Positions 57,652-64,000 of a stretch of DNA of 64,000 nucleotides are shown here, piece by piece. Position numbers and translations under genes: made by a program. Numbering within the stretch: the first letter of the stretch is position 1; the number at the start of each line of letters is the position of its first letter. The notes beneath the pieces were generated by a model. It was not told the DNA's origin. It was given only the letters and a program-made list of their open reading frames with translations, and did not search any database. Origin of the DNA: Paraspadella gotoi (Eukaryota > Chaetognatha); contig CM119268.1 of assembly GCA_051294375.1 (NCBI GenBank), forward strand, positions 16,821,947 through 16,885,946, written 5' to 3'.

Positions 57652-58114
57652 CTCTTTCTCTCTCTCTCATATCCGCTGTCGATTCCACGTCTGTTCGACC
57701 TTCACATCTCAGTCTCTTCGCGTTTTTCCCTCTTGACAAAACAACAACAACAACAACAACGCCCCTTGTCACATATCCTCGTCATTTCATCTGATTTCGT
57801 TTTGTTTTGTTTTTATACGCAGTAGACTCAGATAATTTGTTTTTTTCTTTTTTTCTTTGTTTTTTTTTCTTGAGACTCTTTTCTGTCGGTCAGTCTGTCT
57901 ATCGGTCACTTACTTTTTCCAATGCTCCTAACTCAACTAATACTTAGAAGTAAGGTCGAATAAGATTGGTCCTTCAGACGTTTTGATACAGTGAGTGTAT
58001 GTTGTAACGTGATCAACTGGAAATGCCGTTTAATTTTGTCTTTCTTTTTCCTCTCTTTTTATATTTCTTTTTTCATTTCTTTCTTTCTTTCTTCTTTTCT
58101 TTCTTTTTTTCTTT
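57415..58114 (+). repeat. Segment A copy, fifth tile (equivalent to ~21715-22570)
   Basis: Begins AAAAAACAATTGTCAAGACTG, stepping back ~1.4 kb relative to the previous tile. It runs to the TTTC array and then a 586-base gap. Confidence 0.9.
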
Positions 58115-58700
58115 NNNNNNNNNNNNNNNNNNNNNNNNNNNNNNNNNNNNNNNNNNNNNNNNNNNNNNNNNNNNNNNNNNNNNNNNNNNNNNNNNNNNNN
58201 NNNNNNNNNNNNNNNNNNNNNNNNNNNNNNNNNNNNNNNNNNNNNNNNNNNNNNNNNNNNNNNNNNNNNNNNNNNNNNNNNNNNNNNNNNNNNNNNNNNN
58301 NNNNNNNNNNNNNNNNNNNNNNNNNNNNNNNNNNNNNNNNNNNNNNNNNNNNNNNNNNNNNNNNNNNNNNNNNNNNNNNNNNNNNNNNNNNNNNNNNNNN
58401 NNNNNNNNNNNNNNNNNNNNNNNNNNNNNNNNNNNNNNNNNNNNNNNNNNNNNNNNNNNNNNNNNNNNNNNNNNNNNNNNNNNNNNNNNNNNNNNNNNNN
58501 NNNNNNNNNNNNNNNNNNNNNNNNNNNNNNNNNNNNNNNNNNNNNNNNNNNNNNNNNNNNNNNNNNNNNNNNNNNNNNNNNNNNNNNNNNNNNNNNNNNN
58601 NNNNNNNNNNNNNNNNNNNNNNNNNNNNNNNNNNNNNNNNNNNNNNNNNNNNNNNNNNNNNNNNNNNNNNNNNNNNNNNNNNNNNNNNNNNNNNNNNNNN
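58115..58700. other. 586-base N gap
   Basis: By alignment to the first copy (22570-23290) this gap should contain GuK exon 2. Confidence 0.8.
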
Positions 58701-60719
58701 ACCGACCAAGTTTGTTCTTTCAAAAGAACTCACTCGCAGCGGCATATAGTTTATCTCAATTAAGAGAGATTAAATTCTCAAAAAATGAAGAATTATTAGA
58801 GTCACCAATGACACGCATTGAATACTGAACAGTGAACAACATCGCGTTGGAAACAAGAATGAGAGGATTTGAAAAAAGCGAAATAGAAAGGAAGATATAC
58901 ATGTATATATGCATGTATCTATTGTGTTGGCCATTCGGGATAAAGCTTGAGAGAAAGAGTAGAAACGGAAGGCATAAATAATAATATGTTTTCCTTGATG
59001 AAACAATTTTAATTCTCGAAGTAATTTAATAAGTGAAAACCGTTTGAAGGAAGATTATCGATGAAGTGTTTTCATTTGATATTCTCTCACCAGTTGAATC
59101 TCAAACGAGAGTCTGATGTTTTTCCAATGAAATTAATACAAACGTCGCGGTTTTCTTTTCTTATAAATTAATATTAAACGCGGTTTTAATCTCGAGTATC
59201 TTTTTAAAAAAGACTTGGAAAATGCGGGTGTGAAGCTGGTAAAGTTGCGATGATAGAAGATGACTTGCAGTTGCAGTCAATGAAAAAAAAAAGAAGGAAA
59301 AGGTGAAACCCTTAATCGTAAAAGCGCGTGAGGAAAAAAAAATGTAATAAATAATTGAAGTTCTTTTTATACTGGCTTTGATAATTTATAAATATCAGTC
59401 TTGAGCGTTATCGAAATATGGCTGAGCGTATATATCAAAATATGACAAATTAATTTTTGGCCCGAAAACGAGTCATTCTAAATGCGGAACTCGTTGAGGT
59501 CATTTTTTTGCTTCTCGTCCTAAACGTTTTAATCGTGGTCGTCGTCGTCGTCGTCGTCATCGTCGTCATCGCCGTCGTCATCGTCGTCATCGCCTCATAG
59601 CCGAGATCTCGGGCCACAGGTGATGTTGATGAATCGAAGGCGACGNNNNNNNNNNCGATGATGCCGTCGCCCGCCGATTTTAGGCTCAATCCTCATATGT
59701 TAAGAATTCTAAAGAATATTTGATGATATTAATAAAGATTTATAGAGATTTGGTCCTCCGCACAATTAACTCGAAGTTTCTCGAAGTTTCTCCCAATTGT
59801 AATATTTGTCGACCAGGACGACGATGAAAACGATGAAGAAAACGACGACGACGACGTAAACAACTAAAAAACCGCAATCGACGACGACGACGACGGTTGT
59901 CACCGTAATCGTCGAGGTCGACACGTGACCCTCGGGATCGTCGCCTCGANNNNNNNNNNTTTCTCTCTTCATAATACTTCCACTCCCTCCCTCTTATTCC
60001 TCTCCCACTTTCCATCGTCTCTTTCCGTTTCCACCCCAACTTTATTCAGATCCTCGCCTGGAAACGATATTTCTTCGACTCTTCCTCGCATCAACAAACG
60101 GGTGGGAGTTTGAGACGGACGGAGGCCGAGAGAAAATAGAGGAAAAGGTGGAGAAAAGTGGGAGGAAAACCAGGGGGGCAAAAAAAAAGAGTGGAAGAAA
60201 AATTATAGACGAGTACGGGGAATGTAAATAAAAAGGAAAATAATGAGAAAGGTAGATACGAAAAAATAATGAAAATTAGGCACAGGATGACAGGGTGAGA
60301 GGAAAAATAAGAGGAAGAGAAATTTGGAAAGAGAAAGAGATAACAAGTTTAAAAAAGGTCCTGGCAAAAAAAACACAAAAAACGTGAGCTTGACTCCTCG
60401 AAACCGACGTGAAAAAATGGGGTGTCTCTTTTCGAAGATTCCTCAACACTTTGTTCGGGAATTCTCGGTAGGAATTAACAAACTAAAGAGCGGTCTTTCA
60501 AAATCGATATCTTTCATCTTTCGTCGTAAATGATAAGCATTTGAAAAAAAAATAAGCGTTAAGAAAATAAAACGATTGTGTAAAAGGAAAAAAAGATATT
60601 TTGATAAAGAAGAAAACATTTTAAACAAAATTAAAAGATTATAAAAGTCAGAAGAAGAAAGGACATACGCCGGAAAAAAAGAAAATGCAAAAAGTTTTGA
60701 GGGAAAAAGCAAAGAAAAG

Positions 60720-60724
<5 letters not shown>

Positions 60725-60762
<38 letters not shown>
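60725..60762 (+). repeat. (GA)n microsatellite
   Basis: About 18 GA units. Confidence 0.95.
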
Positions 60763-60763
<1 letters not shown>

Positions 60764-62356
60764 TTAGTTTCTTATTCCAATCTTTTTTTTTCTCTTCTCA
60801 TGTTCCATCAATTCCGTTCCATTCGTTGAAGGCACTCTCTTTTCTCTCTCTCTTTCTTTCCCTAGCTAAAATGACTTTTTTTGGGTTCGAAAAAAGGCAT
60901 TTCGTATTTGTCGACGAGCGATTTTCGACTGGAGTGTCAATTGACAGAAAGTTTCCAACTTTTTGATCGCTTATGTAATCTTACTTGGCCTACAAAGCAA
61001 TTGAACCCACAGGCGAGAGGGTGCGCTTGGCCATTTTATTTATTTAACGAACCTGACCTAAAAAAATATAAGAATAAAAAATCATCTAAAAACAACTAAC
61101 ATCAAATGGATANNNNNNNNNNNNNNNNNNNNNNNNNNNNNNNNNNNNNNNNNNNNNNNNNNNNNNNNNNNNNNNNNNNNNNNNNNNNNNNNNNNNNNNN
61201 NNNNNNNNNNNNNNNNNNNNNNNNNNNNNNNNNNNNNNNNNNNNNNNNNNNNNNNNNNNNNNNNNNNNNNNNNNNNNNNNNNNNNNNNNNNNNNNNNNNN
61301 NNNNNNNNNNNNNNNNNNNNNNNNNNNNNNNNNNNNNNNNCCCCCCCAAGAAAAAAACACTTTCGCATATTTTTCGCTTTTCGGGGTCGAATTTAAAATC
61401 CGCAATAGAGTTTGAAATTTTCATTTTCGATAAAACTCGGGTCTCACAGTTCCTCTCTCCTTTACCCTTACCTACTCTCGCCCCAGTCGCGGTTTGACAA
61501 TAGTTTCCCAATTCCACCTTTCACCATCGACCCTGTAACTTCAATCTTTAACCTCTATAAATTTGATGTTCTGCATTTAAGCACATTAATTGATATACTT
61601 CCGTCAAGACTTAACCAGTCAACCTTCCCCTTAATATATTTCCCATTCCGCCCTCTTTCCGTTCCCATATCCCCAACCGTCCACCTTCTACTCTACCACC
61701 TCCCCCCCAGCCCCCCACGTGAAATTTCCATTTTCCGCAATCCGAGTTTCACGTTTCGCATTTACACTTTTTTCCTCTTCTCTCGCCTCGCGTTCCTTTT
61801 CAAGGATAATCCCAAACATAAAANNNNNNNNNNNNNNNNNNNNNNNNNNNNNNNNNNNNNNNNNNNNNNNNNNNNNNNNNNNNNNNNNNNNNNNNNNNNN
61901 NNNNNNNNNNNNNNNNNNNNNNNNNNNNNNNNNNNNNNNNNNNNNNNNNNNNNNNNNNNNNNNNNNNNNNNNNNNNNNNNNNNNNNNNNNNNNNNNNNNN
62001 NNNNNNNNNNNNNNNNNNNNNNNNNNNNNNNNNNNNNNNNNNNNNNNNNNNNNNNNNNNNNNNNNNTTATTTTTTTTTTGTTACAGGAGCGGCAAGTATA
62101 AGAGAATAAACTACGGATTCAAAGTTAATTTGGTAAAAGAAATAATAAAATTACTCGTGTTAACCAAGGAAATTGAAATTTAAAAAAATATATAACCTAA
62201 GGAAATATGCACATTTACAACGAGGACACAATCACCATCACATCTCATACTTTTCCCGACGAAATCATATCATTAACTTTTATTCGTTGTTTTTTTCTGA
62301 GTTAATTCCATTGTCACCTCTGATCGCTTTCCATCACGGCGACGATGAAAAACGAG

Positions 62357-62388
<32 letters not shown>

Positions 62389-62679
62389 NNNNNNNNNNNN
62401 NNNNNNNNNNNNNNNNNNNNNNNNNNNNNNNNNNNNNNNNNNNNNNNNNNNNNNNNNNNNNNNNNNNNNNNNNNNNNNNNNNNNNNNNNNNNNNNNNNNN
62501 NNNNNACACTCCATTTGTCACCGGTGAGCTGTTTTTTTTCTCTCAATCTTGTTCAAGTAGTGAAAAATATATGACGCCCAACTCGTGATTCGATTCTGCC
62601 AACTTTTTTCTTATTGCAAGTTCGAGTAGACAATTTTTGGGATCATTTCTAATCAAACTTCTGACTTCGATCAACTTGG

Positions 62680-62710
<31 letters not shown>

Positions 62711-62711
62711 G
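62680..62711 (+). repeat. (AAAT)n microsatellite
   Basis: About seven AAAT units; the counterpart near 27990-28022 is interrupted. Confidence 0.95.
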
Positions 62712-63424
62712 ATTTTTCGTCTCAGCACTCTAATGCTAAAACGAACATTGTCGTCTATGTTTTCCAACTTATTATTGTTAAAAAAATCATAATCTTTGAT
62801 TCTATTTTCCTTTACAAAACCGGAAAACCACAAAGGAAATAAAAATATTTGAAAAAAAAAAGTATTTTCAAAAACATTCCTGCTCGTAACTGTACGATTT
62901 AATCATAGTAACTCCATCACTTTCCCCCTAAGACCAAGTTGGACCAACAAAACAAAAGATTAGAACGCGAGAATGCTTGTATTCACATTGATTGACTAGT
63001 AATACATACGTAAGTAGAAGAAAGTGGTTTACCTTTGATAAAACGGAAAACACCTTCTCGAAGTAAAAACGTGGATTCGGAATGGATAATTAATTTCCGC
63101 TTTATCTCTCAATTTCATCGCAACATCGTTTTTTAATCCACAAACGAGACGAAAAACGATTAATCAGAAGGGATTAATTAATTTTGACACAGAAATAGAA
63201 TTACTATGTAGTTTCCAATTTTGTACCGACATTATCGTCATGTAAATACTGGTGTCAAAAGAGCTAAGATGGCCGTTGTCTCTTTAATCTTTGAAAAGAC
63301 AGTAAATCTGTCCGGATATCAGAGTAGTTTACGAAAAAATAAAAAAATAAAAAACATAAAAGCTCTGAGTGCAGATTTTTATGGAAACTTTAATTAATAA
63401 TGAATCAACTTCGCCTTCGCCTTC

Positions 63425-63482
63425 GGATAAGGGATAAGGGATAAGGGATAAGGGATAAGGGATAAGGGATAAGGGATAAGGG
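63425..63482 (+). repeat. 7 bp tandem repeat GGGATAA, ~8 units
   Basis: Perfect GGGATAA units. Not a known telomere repeat. Compare the degenerate version at 28825-28895. Confidence 0.95.
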
Positions 63483-64000
63483 ACTCTCTTTTTTCTCTCT
63501 CTCCTTTTCCCAAGACTTAGCGATGAACATGATTTAGGTTTAAATCGCCGATGGCAGTGATTTGCAGAAAAATAATTCAATGAATGTTCGGGGTGGTACA
63601 GATGTGCTAGCATGCGAGAATATTTCGTGACTGGCTAAATTCAAACATCAATTTAATAAAAAAAAACTAGTAAAAAACCAATATTAAAAATTTCGAAATA
63701 ATAAAAAAAAATTAAATAAAAATGACGTTTAATAACCCCAGCATCAGCACAAATAAAATTATTAATACGTAAATAACTAAAATGCAAACCGCAAATCAAG
63801 GTTTGACAAAGGATCGTTGATAAATTATCACAAATACAGGGAGACTCCCGCCGACAAAGATATTTTAATCAATAATATTAATACAAATATATTCGGAATA
63901 TTTTTCAATAAACCCTCGGGTCCGTCGTCTGCGGAAACGACGCCGCGACTTTGGGACTCGCGGATCGAGCGCGGAACGACGCCGGTTTGTTGCGCGATGA

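Larger units (their letters stand above)
58701..64000 (+). repeat. Segment A copy, sixth tile (equivalent to ~23285-29465)
   Basis: Collinear with the big intron from ACCGACCAAGTTTGTTC to the GC-rich island cut at the window end. It is shorter than the first copy by many single-base differences. Gaps at 59646-59655, 59950-59959, 61113-61340, 61824-62066 and 62389-62505. No exon is expected or seen. Confidence 0.9.

Noticed and set aside
63425-63482. Interstitial telomere repeat
   Set aside because: The unit is GGGATAA, not TTAGGG or TTAGG, and it sits inside an intron.
41170-64000. Genuine tandem duplication making a second CASK gene
   Set aside because: Back-stepping tiles, joins at 25-N gaps, an exact contig-end duplicate and differing error levels fit assembly artefact better; not formally excluded.

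Overview
This window is intron-rich, AT-rich eukaryotic DNA from an animal, most likely an invertebrate. The only conserved gene I can name is a CASK / lin-2 type MAGUK scaffold protein on the + strand. Its short exons sit in long introns packed with microsatellites. There are no bacterial or phage features and no canonical tRNA or rRNA gene. Most of the long open frames are translations of (GA)n, (CT)n, (AAAG)n or (TTTC)n repeats, or run through N gaps.

Layout: 1-9.0 kb is repeat-rich flank or intron with several gaps and one small candidate exon at 6649-6722. From 9.46 to 32.08 kb lie the recognisable CASK exons in order: PDZ (9465-9598, 9848-9923, 10470-10596), SH3 (12441-12536, then a gap), HOOK (about 15198-15393), and guanylate-kinase-like (GuK) exons 1-4 (20487-20569, 22651-22886, 31607-31749, about 31868-32081, with a stop at the expected C-terminus). 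Several exons carry small indels that break the frame, yet family residues resume in another frame on either side. That fits uncorrected long-read sequence better than a decayed gene. The kinase and L27 domains of CASK are not visible and would lie upstream, unless 9.0-9.5 kb is an internal promoter for a short PDZ-SH3-GuK form.

From 32.1 to 41.2 kb is flank with a few weak exon candidates, a large CT block, and a stray copy (36.89-39.58 kb) of sequence from 15.5-17.8 kb. From about 41.17 kb to the window end, the 14.84-29.46 kb segment appears again in the same order. It is tiled in overlapping pieces that jump backwards at junctions, some of them exactly at 25-N gaps. This second pass contains a HOOK exon copy, two GuK exon 1 copies and one GuK exon 2 copy. 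The simplest reading is uncollapsed haplotigs or overlapping contigs, not a functional tandem duplication.

The most interesting unexplained element is a 3.48 kb block (about 51302-54786) that interrupts an A-tract just upstream of GuK exon 1 in one copy and is absent from two others. It holds eight same-direction copies of a ~130 bp module, an 18 bp minisatellite, short palindromes and a 10 bp subterminal inverted repeat. The same module occurs in inverted orientation elsewhere in the CASK intron. This looks like a non-autonomous repeat element, and the window holds both filled and empty sites.
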